In this document: positions 5,059 to 12,106 of the stretch, piece after piece
Layout: every line of letters starts with the position of its first letter
Position numbering within the stretch: position 1 is the first letter of the stretch
Assembly: GCA_030037405.1 (NCBI GenBank)
Contig: JASHRK010000416.1
Coordinates: 1 to 12,556 of the forward strand
DNA from: Acidimicrobiales bacterium
GTDB taxonomy: Bacteria; Actinomycetota; Acidimicrobiia; Acidimicrobiales; Bog-793
Length of the DNA stretch: 12,556 nucleotides
Reading direction: 5' to 3'
Made by a program: the position numbers and the translations under genes
The notes under the pieces: generated by a model
Databases searched by the model: none
Seen by the model: only the letters and a program-made list of their open reading frames with translations
Told to the model about the DNA's origin: nothing

Positions 5059-5073
5059 ATGACTTGAAGTCAT
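5059..5073. promoter_or_regulatory. Perfect 15-bp operator dyad before Rieske gene
   Basis: ATGACTT-G-AAGTCAT is a perfect inverted repeat with 7-bp arms. It lies just downstream of the candidate -10 box, a position suited to repression. It shares TGACT-N3-AGTCA with the site centred 100 bp upstream, so the same dimeric regulator may bind both. The regulator family cannot be told from the site alone. Confidence 0.6.
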
Positions 5074-5141
5074 TTATGGCGCGATGCAAGTGCTGTGCCG
5101 CCTAGCTTCCGATGCCTCTCCGGGGGGAGATAGGAGTTGCC

Positions 5142-6275
5142 ATGGACGACTTTGCCCCTGACATCCCGTTGCAGCGCAGCCTGTCCAAGTCTCGTTACGT
5201 CGACGAGCTCTCCTTTGACGAAGAGCGCGAGCTCGTGCTCTACGCCGATTGGTTCTGCGTCGGCCGGGAGGCCGCGCTCGACCAAGCGGGCGACTACCTC
5301 GTTGCTGACGTCGCCGGCGAGAGCGTCCTCGTCGTCCGCGCCCGCGACAAGGCGCTCCACGCCTTCTACAACGTCTGCCGCCACCGCGGCACACGTCTCG
5401 TGCCGAGCGGTCCGGGCGAGCCCTCCGAGGCTGCCGGCCGTTCGGGCCAGTTTGGCGGGGCCATCCGCTGCCCGTACCACGCCTGGACCTATGCCCTCGA
5501 CGGAGCGCTCCGGGCGGCGCCCTTCCTTCCCGATGCCCGTTGCTACCGGGAGCAGCTACCGCTGCATGGTGTGGAGGTTGGCACTTGGGGAGGCTTCGTC
5601 TTCGTCCGCCTCGAAGGCCCAACCGAGGGCGAGTCACTCTCCAGCTCTCTCGGCGAGGTCTCCGGGCGCCTCTCTCGTTACCCGCTCGAGGAGCTGCGGA
5701 TCGGTCACCGGGTCCTCTACCAGGTGGCGGCCAACTGGAAGGTGATTCTCGAGAACTACAACGAGTGCTACCACTGCGGGCCGGTCCATCCCGAGCTGTG
5801 CGAGCTCGTCCCGAGCTTCCGGCGAGGCGGAGCCGGCCTCGATTGGGACGCCGGGATACCCCATCGCGAAGGCGCCAGCACCTTTACCTTCTCCGGGTTG
5901 ACGAGCCGCCCCTGCTTCCCGGGCCTCGCCGAAGAGGAGAAGACGAGGCACAAGGGCGAGCTCGTCCTTCCCAACCTCATGCTCAGCCTCTCCTCCGACC
6001 ACGTGGCGGCGTTCACGCTCTGGCCGCGCTCGGCGAGACACACGACGATCGTCTGCGACTTCCTATTCCACCCAAGCGCCATGAGCGAGGCGAGCTTCGA
6101 TCCCTCCGATGCCGTCGAGTTCTGGGATCTCGTCAACCGGCAGGACTGGTGGATCTGCGAGCAGCAGCAAGCGGGAATGGGGTCGCGCGCCTTCTCGTTC
6201 GGGTACCTCTCGCCCATGGAGCACCCGAGCAGCGACGTCGGCCGCCATGTGACCTGCCGTCTGGGGAGCACCTAG
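5142..6275 (+). CDS. Rieske non-heme iron oxygenase, large (alpha) subunit
   Basis: A 377-residue ring-hydroxylating-type oxygenase alpha subunit. The N-terminal Rieske domain (about 35-160) has the [2Fe-2S] ligands Cys79 and His81 (CRHRGTRL) and Cys110 and His113 (CPYHAWTY). The C-terminal catalytic domain has NYNECYHCGPVHPEL with iron ligands His211 and His216, and Asp335 in NRQDWW as the likely third ligand. These enzymes use NAD(P)H electrons from a reductase to insert oxygen, giving hydroxylation, demethylation or C-N cleavage. Relatives include the single-subunit group acting on quaternary amines such as glycine betaine or carnitine as well as aromatic oxygenases. The substrate here is not determined, and no beta subunit, ferredoxin or reductase gene is visible. 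The ATG at 5142 has AGGAG 5 bases upstream; an upstream in-frame ATG at 5112 lacks one. Confidence 0.93.
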   Translation: MDDFAPDIPLQRSLSKSRYVDELSFDEERELVLYADWFCVGREAALDQAGDYLVADVAGESVLVVRARDKALHAFYNVCRHRGTRLVPSGPGEPSEAAGRSGQFGGAIRCPYHAWTYALDGALRAAPFLPDARCYREQLPLHGVEVGTWGGFVFVRLEGPTEGESLSSSLGEVSGRLSRYPLEELRIGHRVLYQVAANWKVILENYNECYHCGPVHPELCELVPSFRRGGAGLDWDAGIPHREGASTFTFSGLTSRPCFPGLAEEEKTRHKGELVLPNLMLSLSSDHVAAFTLWPRSARHTTIVCDFLFHPSAMSEASFDPSDAVEFWDLVNRQDWWICEQQQAGMGSRAFSFGYLSPMEHPSSDVGRHVTCRLGST

Positions 6276-6483
6276 TGGATCAGCGAGCGAGCGACAGCTA
6301 TGTAACCGGCCCGGGCCGAGCAGCTTCCACGACGTGCAACTTGTACTATCGGCACTGGGCACGAGTCAGCTGCAAGAGAGCCAAGTGGGGTGGGGGGAGC
6401 ACCTCTTTCAGCGACTCGGGTTACGTCGCGACGGCTCGATCCTCGGGCGCGGTCGCGTCCGGCTGAGCAGGAAGGGGTAAGGG
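6276..6483 (+). other. 208-bp gap between Rieske and binding-protein genes
   Basis: No gene is evident. The gap contains two short perfect palindromes (GGCCCGGGCC at 6308-6317 and CGTCGCGACG at 6424-6433) and a TACTAT at 6344-6349 that could be a -10 box, without a good -35 partner. An internal promoter allowing separate control of the transporter genes is possible but weakly supported. The TGACT-N3-AGTCA dyad found upstream of the Rieske gene is absent. CAGGAAGGGG (6469-6478) near the end is the ribosome binding site of the next gene. Confidence 0.4.
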
Positions 6484-8154
6484 ATGCCAGAGCCTCGCAG
6501 GTTGTCACGACGGGCATTCCTCGGTGCGGGCGCCCTTGGCGCCGCCGCTGCTGGCCTCGCCGCTTGCGGCAGCACGCCGGCGGCGAGCAAAAATCACCGT
6601 GCCAGAGCCAAGGTGGCGGCGGGTCCTCCGGGACCGGGCCCCTTCTCGGGTGGCACTTACGGAGGCACTGTCAAGACCGGCTGGCTCGACGAGGCCAACT
6701 CGTACGACCCTGCGCTCGGCTACAACGACCAGGCCTGGGAAGCGATCTCCTGCCTGCTCAACACGCCTCTTTACATGTTCGCGGGCTTGTACGGCCCCGC
6801 AGAGCCAGCCCTCGCCGACGGCATGCCCGAGATCTCGGCCGACAGGACGCGCTACGTCGTCCATCTCCGCAAGGGGGCCCGTTTCTCCAATGGGCGGCCG
6901 ATCGTGGCCGACGACTACGTCTACAGCTGGACCCGGGTGCTCGACCCGAAGGTCGCCTCTTGGGCCTCCACCTACCTGTACCCCATCGAGGGGGCCGAGA
7001 AGGTCGCCAACGGCAAGGCGAAGACGGTCTCGGGCCTGCGGGCTCTCGACGACTACACCCTCGAAGTGCGTCTCACCTCGCCGGTCTTCACTTTCCTCAA
7101 CTATATGGCCCAGCCCTACATGGCAGCCGTGCCCCGGGAGGCCGTCGAGAGCCTGGGGAGCCGGTTCGGTACGAACCCCGTCGGATCGGGCCCCTTCATG
7201 GTCAAGAGCTACAACACGGCCGACCAGTACGCCACGTTCGTCCCCAATCCGTACTACGCCTGGAAGGGCCTCCCTTACCTCTCGGGGGTGAAGTACACCT
7301 GGGGGCTCAACGAGAACCTCGAGCTGCTGCAACTTCAGCAGGGCGTCATCGACATCATCGGCGACGGTATCGGCAGCGACGTGCTCGGCCAGGTGGAGGC
7401 AGACCACTCGCTTGACGTCTACGTAGTCGACGTCAAGCTGAACGCCACCGCCTGGGTGGCGCTCAATCTCGCCAAGCCGCCTCTCGACAACAAGCTCGTC
7501 CGCCAGGCGCTCAACTGGGGCACCGACCGCGAGGCTCTCGCACGGATAACCCACGGCTTGTACACCGCCTCCGGCTACCCGCTGCCCTCCAATCTCACCG
7601 ACTACCACACGATCACCTCTCCTTTCGGCTACGACCTGGCGAAGGCGAAGTCCCTCCTCGCGCAGGCAGGAGTGTCCCATGCCACGCTCCAGTTCCTCAC
7701 CGACGGCGAGAGCCCCTGGGAGGACATCGCGGAGCTGCTCGAGCAGCAGTGGCTGCAGCTCGGCATCCAGCTCGACATCGACACCGTGAGCGAGTCGGCC
7801 TGGGACACGATCACGACTACGCTGCCGCTGCGGACCGACGCCTTCCAGGACAACTACGAGATGGTGCAACCGAGCGCTCTCGACCTCATCGTCCCGTGCT
7901 ACACCGCCGGCGGCAGCTACAACACCGTCTCCTACGACAGCCCGCAGCTCAACGCCCTCGTCACCAAGGCCCAGGACCAGACGAGCCTTGCCGAGTCCAA
8001 CGTCTACGTCGCAGAGATCGAGAAGCTGCTGGCGGAGGATGCCGCGGCAGTGTTCCTCTTCGACATGGGCTATCCCATCGGACGCAGCCCCCACCTGCGC
8101 AACTTCCAATACCAGGGCTACACCGGCACGCGATACGAGCGGCTCTGGGTCTAG
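6484..8154 (+). CDS. ABC transporter substrate-binding lipoprotein, family 5 (peptide/opine/nickel type)
   Basis: A 556-residue solute-binding protein of the SBP_bac_5 (DppA/OppA) family. The N-terminus is a Tat-type lipoprotein signal: twin Arg in LSRRAFLG (residues 7-14), a hydrophobic stretch, and a lipobox LAAC with Cys28 as the predicted acylated residue. It should be exported folded and anchored outside the membrane. Typical family features are SYDPALGYNDQAWE near the start, ADGMPEISADRTRYVVHLRKGARFSNGRPIVADDYVYSW (about 110-150), GSGPFMVKSY (about 237) and ALNLAKPPLDNKLVRQALNWGTDREAL (about 320-350). Family members deliver di- or oligopeptides, opines, amino-sugars, quaternary compounds or metals, so the ligand is open. 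The ATG has a GAAGGGG ribosome binding site. It starts a compact transporter operon. Confidence 0.95.
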   Translation: MPEPRRLSRRAFLGAGALGAAAAGLAACGSTPAASKNHRARAKVAAGPPGPGPFSGGTYGGTVKTGWLDEANSYDPALGYNDQAWEAISCLLNTPLYMFAGLYGPAEPALADGMPEISADRTRYVVHLRKGARFSNGRPIVADDYVYSWTRVLDPKVASWASTYLYPIEGAEKVANGKAKTVSGLRALDDYTLEVRLTSPVFTFLNYMAQPYMAAVPREAVESLGSRFGTNPVGSGPFMVKSYNTADQYATFVPNPYYAWKGLPYLSGVKYTWGLNENLELLQLQQGVIDIIGDGIGSDVLGQVEADHSLDVYVVDVKLNATAWVALNLAKPPLDNKLVRQALNWGTDREALARITHGLYTASGYPLPSNLTDYHTITSPFGYDLAKAKSLLAQAGVSHATLQFLTDGESPWEDIAELLEQQWLQLGIQLDIDTVSESAWDTITTTLPLRTDAFQDNYEMVQPSALDLIVPCYTAGGSYNTVSYDSPQLNALVTKAQDQTSLAESNVYVAEIEKLLAEDAAAVFLFDMGYPIGRSPHLRNFQYQGYTGTRYERLWV

Positions 8155-8158
8155 AGCC

Positions 8159-9055
8159 ATGGCAGCCGTGCTGCTCCAGAGCGAGCCAACCGAGACCTTC
8201 GCAGACCGCCGGTTCCGTTTCCACCCCCGGGCCGCCTTGCTGGCGGGGCTCATCCTCCTCGGCGCCCTCATCGTCTTCGCCCTCCTCGCTCCGCTCTTCG
8301 GCTCTCCCTACCGGGTTTTCGCCGACGGCCTGAACGCCCAGGGCCTACCCCTCGGGCTCGGGGCGCCCGGACACCTCCTCGGGACCGACGAGATCGGTCG
8401 CGACATGCTCGCCAGGCTCGCTTCTGCAGGGCGTATCGACCTCGAGATGACCTTCATCGCCGACATCACCTCCATGGGCCTCGGCATAGTCGTCGGGCTC
8501 GTGGCGGGGTTCTACCGGGGCCTCGTCGAACAGGTCCTCATGCGCATCACCGACGTCTTCTTGTCCGTCCCGACGATCGTCTCGGGCCTGGCCCTTGCCA
8601 GCGTCGTGGGCGAAGGCCTCACCGGCATCGTCGTCGTCGTGACCGCGCTCTACTGGGCCTGGACCGCCCGGGTCATCTACGGGGAGGTCCTTCGCCTCCG
8701 CTCGAGGGTGTTCGTCGAGGCCGCGGTGGCGGCGGGCGTCCCGCGGATGACGATCCTCCGCCGCCACATCGTCCCCCACCTCTCCTCGCTCATGCTGGTC
8801 CTCTCGGCGCTCAACGCGGCGTCGGTCGTGTCCATCGGAGCGGGCCTGTCGTACCTCGGGGCGGGCGTCCAGCTGCCTCGTCCCGAGTGGGGCAACATGC
8901 TCGAGGAGGGAGAGAACGCCCTCGGGTACGCGCCCCACCTCGTCGTCGAGCCGCTCGTCATGATCATCCTCACGGTCCTCGCCTTCATGCTGATCTCCGA
9001 AGGGCTGACCAACCGCGGCCCGACCGCACGCGAGAAGACCTGGCTCGACAAGTGA
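8159..9055 (+). CDS. ABC transporter permease, DppC/OppC type
   Basis: A 298-residue inner-membrane subunit. Residues 26-47 form the first membrane helix (OppC N-terminal type), followed by the loop GTDEIGRDMLARL (75-87) typical of DppC proteins. The BPD_transp_1 domain extends from about 98 to 283. The EAA coupling loop is VEAAVAAGVPRMTILRRHIVPH (187-207), which docks on the ATPase subunits, and SYLGAGVQLPRPEWGNML (231-248) is another DppC signature. The ATG at 8159 is only 4 nt after the binding-protein stop and has no strong ribosome binding site, which suggests translational coupling. An open frame begins earlier but overlaps the previous gene. This C-type permease precedes the B-type one, the reverse of the usual order. 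Confidence 0.94.
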   Translation: MAAVLLQSEPTETFADRRFRFHPRAALLAGLILLGALIVFALLAPLFGSPYRVFADGLNAQGLPLGLGAPGHLLGTDEIGRDMLARLASAGRIDLEMTFIADITSMGLGIVVGLVAGFYRGLVEQVLMRITDVFLSVPTIVSGLALASVVGEGLTGIVVVVTALYWAWTARVIYGEVLRLRSRVFVEAAVAAGVPRMTILRRHIVPHLSSLMLVLSALNAASVVSIGAGLSYLGAGVQLPRPEWGNMLEEGENALGYAPHLVVEPLVMIILTVLAFMLISEGLTNRGPTAREKTWLDK

Positions 9056-10077
9056 CCGACATCCCCGCGCCCTTCGACTGGGACGAGTTCGTCGCCGCGG
9101 CGACGGAGAACCAGATCGACGCCACCGCGGCGTCCCGCCGAGCGGAGCGCCTCGCCTTCGCAGGCAGGGTCGGGCTGCGGATCGTGCTCGCGGCTGTGAC
9201 GATCCTCGCCGTCCTCATCCTCACCTTCATCCTCGAGTTCGTCGTGCCGGGAAACCCGGCCCGCGCAGTAGCCGGCCCGAAGGCCAGCCCGGTCGTGATC
9301 GCCGAGGTCACCCGCAACCTTCACCTCGACCGGCCCGTCTGGCAGCAGCTCCTCAGCTACATCGGCAATGCCCTCCATGGCAATCTCGGCTACTCGTACG
9401 TGTCGGACCAGTCGGTGGCGAGCCTCGTCGGGGGCCGCTTGCCGGCTACCGCTCTCCTCATGGCGGGCGGCATCGCCGTCGAGCTCATCGTCGGCGGGGC
9501 ACTCGGCATCTGGGACGGCCTCCGTCCGCGACGCAGCTGGGTGCTGGCATCGTTGAACATCGGGCTTCTCTCCGTCCCGACCTTCACCTTCGGCTTCGCT
9601 CTCCTCCTGCTGTTCGGCTACGTCTGGCCTGTCCTCCCGGTGACGGGCGGTTTCGGCGCCGAGCAGCTGATCCTGCCGGCGATCACCTTGGGCCTGCTCG
9701 GGGCTCCCTACTACGCCAACGTCGTGCGCGACCAGCTGAGGGAGACCCTTTCGGCACCCTTCGTCCGCACCGCCCTCGCCAAGGGGCTTTCTCGCGGGGC
9801 GATCCTCCGGCGGCACGTCTTCCGCATCGTCGTGCCCCCCGTGCTCACGATGGCCGGGATGGACGTGGCGCTGTTTCTTTCCGGCGTCGTGTTCGTGGAG
9901 AACGTCTTTGCCTGGCCGGGAATAGGTGAGCTGCAGGTGCAGGCGTTCGACAACGTCGATCGCCCGGTGCTGATGGGCACGGTGGTCGTCGCCGCCGCTG
10001 CCGTCGTGGTCGTCAACCTGCTCGTCGATCTCCTGCGGCTCGTGGTCGACCCGCGGGTGCGGTCCGAGTCCCTGTGA
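9052..10077 (+). CDS. ABC transporter permease, DppB/OppB type
   Basis: A 341-residue inner-membrane subunit that pairs with the DppC-like protein. The GTG at 9052 overlaps the preceding TGA in GTGA, so translation is coupled. Membrane segments are predicted at about 42-64, 133-156, 165-190, 207-222, 262-284 and 309-331. The periplasmic PGNPARAV (66-73) and LHLDRPVWQQLLSYIGNALHGNLGYSY segments are typical of DppB. The coupling loop is FVRTALAKGLSRGAILRRHVFR (237-258), and VVFVENVFAWPGIGEL (279-294) is a family signature. A soluble N-terminal extension of about 40 residues (FDWDEFVAAATENQIDATAA...) precedes the first helix, which in most DppB proteins begins within the first 10-15 residues. 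Confidence 0.93.
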   Translation: MTDIPAPFDWDEFVAAATENQIDATAASRRAERLAFAGRVGLRIVLAAVTILAVLILTFILEFVVPGNPARAVAGPKASPVVIAEVTRNLHLDRPVWQQLLSYIGNALHGNLGYSYVSDQSVASLVGGRLPATALLMAGGIAVELIVGGALGIWDGLRPRRSWVLASLNIGLLSVPTFTFGFALLLLFGYVWPVLPVTGGFGAEQLILPAITLGLLGAPYYANVVRDQLRETLSAPFVRTALAKGLSRGAILRRHVFRIVVPPVLTMAGMDVALFLSGVVFVENVFAWPGIGELQVQAFDNVDRPVLMGTVVVAAAAVVVVNLLVDLLRLVVDPRVRSESL

Positions 10078-11084
10078 GCTCGGTGGGGCCTGCAGCGGCC
10101 ATGGCGAGCGCCGCCGCCGAGGGGACCGGCAGGCCTCTCCAGATCGAAGGGCTCTCCGTGCGCTACGGAGAGTTCCCGGCCGTGACGGCCGCCACAGTCA
10201 GCCTCGGAGCGGGACGCGTGCTCGGGCTCGTGGGCGAGTCCGGCTCGGGTAAGTCGTCTCTGGCGCTCGCCGTCTCCCGTCTCCTGCCGCCCGCCGGACG
10301 GGTCGTCGCCGGGACGGCGCTCCTCGGCTCGGTCGACCTGCTCACACTCGAGGGCGAGGCACTCCGGCGGGCCAGAGGCGAGCTCGTCGCCTACATACCC
10401 CAGGATGCCTCCGCCGCTCTCAACCCGGTCCAGAGAGTCGGTCGTCAGGTGGCCGAGGTCTTTCGTGTCCGCCACGGACTGGGAAAGGAGCAGGCGCTGG
10501 CCCAAGCCGTCTCGCTTCTTGCCAAAGTCGGCATCCGCAACCCGGGCGTGACGGCCCGAAGGTACCCCCACGAGCTCTCGGGGGGGATGCGCCAGCGCGC
10601 CATGATCGCCATCGCCCTCGCCCTCCGGCCGGCCCTCCTCGTCGCCGACGAGCCGACGACCGCCCTGGACGTGACCGTGCAGGCTGAGATCCTCGGGCTC
10701 GTCAAGGATCTCCAGGCCGACTACGGGACCACCCTGATGTGGATCACCCATGACATGGGCGTGGTGGCCGAGATCGCCGACGACATCGCCGTCATGTACG
10801 GCGGGCGTCTCGTGGAGCACGGAGCTGCCGTCGACGTCTTCAAAGAGGCGGTCCACCCCTACACGAGCGCCCTCCTCTCGAGCTTCACGAGCGGGCGGCT
10901 CGCAGCCCCGAAACAGCCGTTCGTCGCCATCGAAGGCTCGCCTCCGGTGGACACTATCCCCCCCGGCTGCCCGTTTCATCCCCGGTGTCCGCGGGCATTC
11001 GAGCCGTGCGCCACGGCCGTTCCCGACACCCGCACCGTCGCCACCGGGCATCGTGTGAGCTGTCACCTGACGGAGCCGGCATGA
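10074..11084 (+). CDS. ABC transporter ATPase, DppD/OppD type
   Basis: A 336-residue nucleotide-binding subunit. It has Walker A GESGSGKS (54-61), Q-loop Gln110 (YIPQDASAALNP), signature LSGGMRQR (168-175), Walker B LLVADE (188-193) and H-loop His226 (WITHDMGVV). The C-terminal oligopeptide-transporter extension (GCPFHPRCPRAFEPC...VSCHL) has four Cys at 299, 305, 312 and 330 (C-x5-C-x6-C-x17-C), the pattern that binds a [4Fe-4S] cluster in some peptide permease ATPases such as mycobacterial OppD. The GTG at 10074 overlaps the permease stop (GTGA). An ATG at 10101 is an alternative start, but it lacks a ribosome binding site. It is expected to form a heterodimer with the next gene product on the cytoplasmic face. 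Confidence 0.95.
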   Translation: MSSVGPAAAMASAAAEGTGRPLQIEGLSVRYGEFPAVTAATVSLGAGRVLGLVGESGSGKSSLALAVSRLLPPAGRVVAGTALLGSVDLLTLEGEALRRARGELVAYIPQDASAALNPVQRVGRQVAEVFRVRHGLGKEQALAQAVSLLAKVGIRNPGVTARRYPHELSGGMRQRAMIAIALALRPALLVADEPTTALDVTVQAEILGLVKDLQADYGTTLMWITHDMGVVAEIADDIAVMYGGRLVEHGAAVDVFKEAVHPYTSALLSSFTSGRLAAPKQPFVAIEGSPPVDTIPPGCPFHPRCPRAFEPCATAVPDTRTVATGHRVSCHLTEPA

Positions 11085-12106
11085 CCCGACCCGCTACGGC
11101 CCTGCCGGCCCCGCACGCTGAGGGCTCCCCGAGGTTCGCCGCCGGTCCCTCCGGAGATGCGACAGCCTCGCCACGGGCCATCGTGAAGCTCGTGAAGGTG
11201 ACCAAGCGCTTCGGGGCCACCCGTGCGGTCGACGATCTCTCCCTCTCCCTCTTGCCGGGCCGCACCCTCGGGATGGTGGGCGAGTCCGGCTGTGGCAAGA
11301 GCACGGTCGCCCGGCTCGTCGTCGGGCTCGAGCGGCCGACGAGCGGAGAGCTCCAGTACGAGGGACGCCCCTACCCTCGCAGCGACCGCGGCATGCGCCG
11401 CGTTCGCCGGCACATCGGCATGGTGTTCCAGGATCCGTACGAGGCGCTCGATCCCCGATGCACCCTTCGCCAGATCGTCGGAGAGCCACTAATGGCCCAC
11501 GGCCTCTGGCGCGATGGCGGCCTGGAGCGCGTGCGAACCCTGCTCGACGCCGTCGGGTTGCCCAAAGCTGCTCTCGACTCCCGGCCGAGCCACTACTCGG
11601 GCGGCGGCCGGCAACGGGTCGGGATCGCCCGTGCCCTTGCCCTGGACCCGGCCCTCGTCGTGTGCGACGAGCCCACCTCCGCCCTCGACGTCTCGATTCA
11701 GGCCCAGATCATCAACCTCCTCTTGCAATTGCAGGCCGTCCGGGGCCTCGCCTACCTCTTTATCTCCCACGACCTCGACGTCGTCCGGCGCGTGAGCGAC
11801 GAAGTCGTCGTCATCTATGCCGGGGCGATCATGGAGTCAGGGCCGACGACGGCGATCACAACGGAGCCGAAGCACCCCTACACGAGAGCCCTCCTCTCGG
11901 GCGTGACGGGCACCATGCCCGACCAGCGCAAGCTCGGTTCGCGGATCCGCCTCAACGAGGAGCGCCCGGTCCCCACCGGTGCCTGCCCGTTCGCAAGCCG
12001 CTGTCCCGAGGTGCACCGTGCCTGCGTCAAGCGCCCACCGCTTCTCGCCGTCGGAGACCGTCTCGTGGCGTGCCATCTCGTCACGGGCGGGGGCGCCGGG
12101 ACATGA
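11081..12106 (+). CDS. ABC transporter ATPase, DppF/OppF type
   Basis: A 341-residue partner of the DppD-like ATPase. It has Walker A GESGCGKS (67-74), Q-loop Gln117 (VFQDPYEALDPR), Walker B ALVVCDE (191-197) and H-loop His230 (FISHDLDVV). The signature reads YSGGGRQRV (172-180) instead of the usual F/LSGGQRQR, with Gly in place of the conserved Gln. A C-terminal extension has Cys302, 308, 315 and 331 (C-x5-C-x6-C-x15-C), again the four-Cys arrangement of this family. The first 33 residues are a low-complexity Ala/Pro-rich lead before the ATPase fold starts at AIVKLVKVTKRFG. The ATG at 11081 overlaps the previous stop (ATGA), which fixes the start. Confidence 0.95.
   Translation: MTRPATALPAPHAEGSPRFAAGPSGDATASPRAIVKLVKVTKRFGATRAVDDLSLSLLPGRTLGMVGESGCGKSTVARLVVGLERPTSGELQYEGRPYPRSDRGMRRVRRHIGMVFQDPYEALDPRCTLRQIVGEPLMAHGLWRDGGLERVRTLLDAVGLPKAALDSRPSHYSGGGRQRVGIARALALDPALVVCDEPTSALDVSIQAQIINLLLQLQAVRGLAYLFISHDLDVVRRVSDEVVVIYAGAIMESGPTTAITTEPKHPYTRALLSGVTGTMPDQRKLGSRIRLNEERPVPTGACPFASRCPEVHRACVKRPPLLAVGDRLVACHLVTGGGAGT

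Noticed and set aside
5112..5141. Upstream ATG as start of the Rieske protein
   Set aside because: The ATG at 5112 lacks a ribosome binding site, while the ATG at 5142 has AGGAG at ideal spacing and gives a normal N-terminus.
6276..6483. Riboswitch or structured leader before the binding-protein gene
   Set aside because: Only short palindromes are visible; no known aptamer consensus could be recognised by eye.
6505..8271. Long minus-strand open frame (588 codons) opposite the substrate-binding protein
   Set aside because: It is a mirror of the strongly G/C-biased third positions of the real gene. It shows no family motifs, no ribosome binding site and an unnatural composition.
9711..11066. 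Long minus-strand open frame opposite the permease and DppD-like ATPase genes
   Set aside because: It spans two recognised plus-strand genes with intact motifs; its composition is His/Arg/Asp/Gly-rich as expected for antisense frames in GC-rich DNA.
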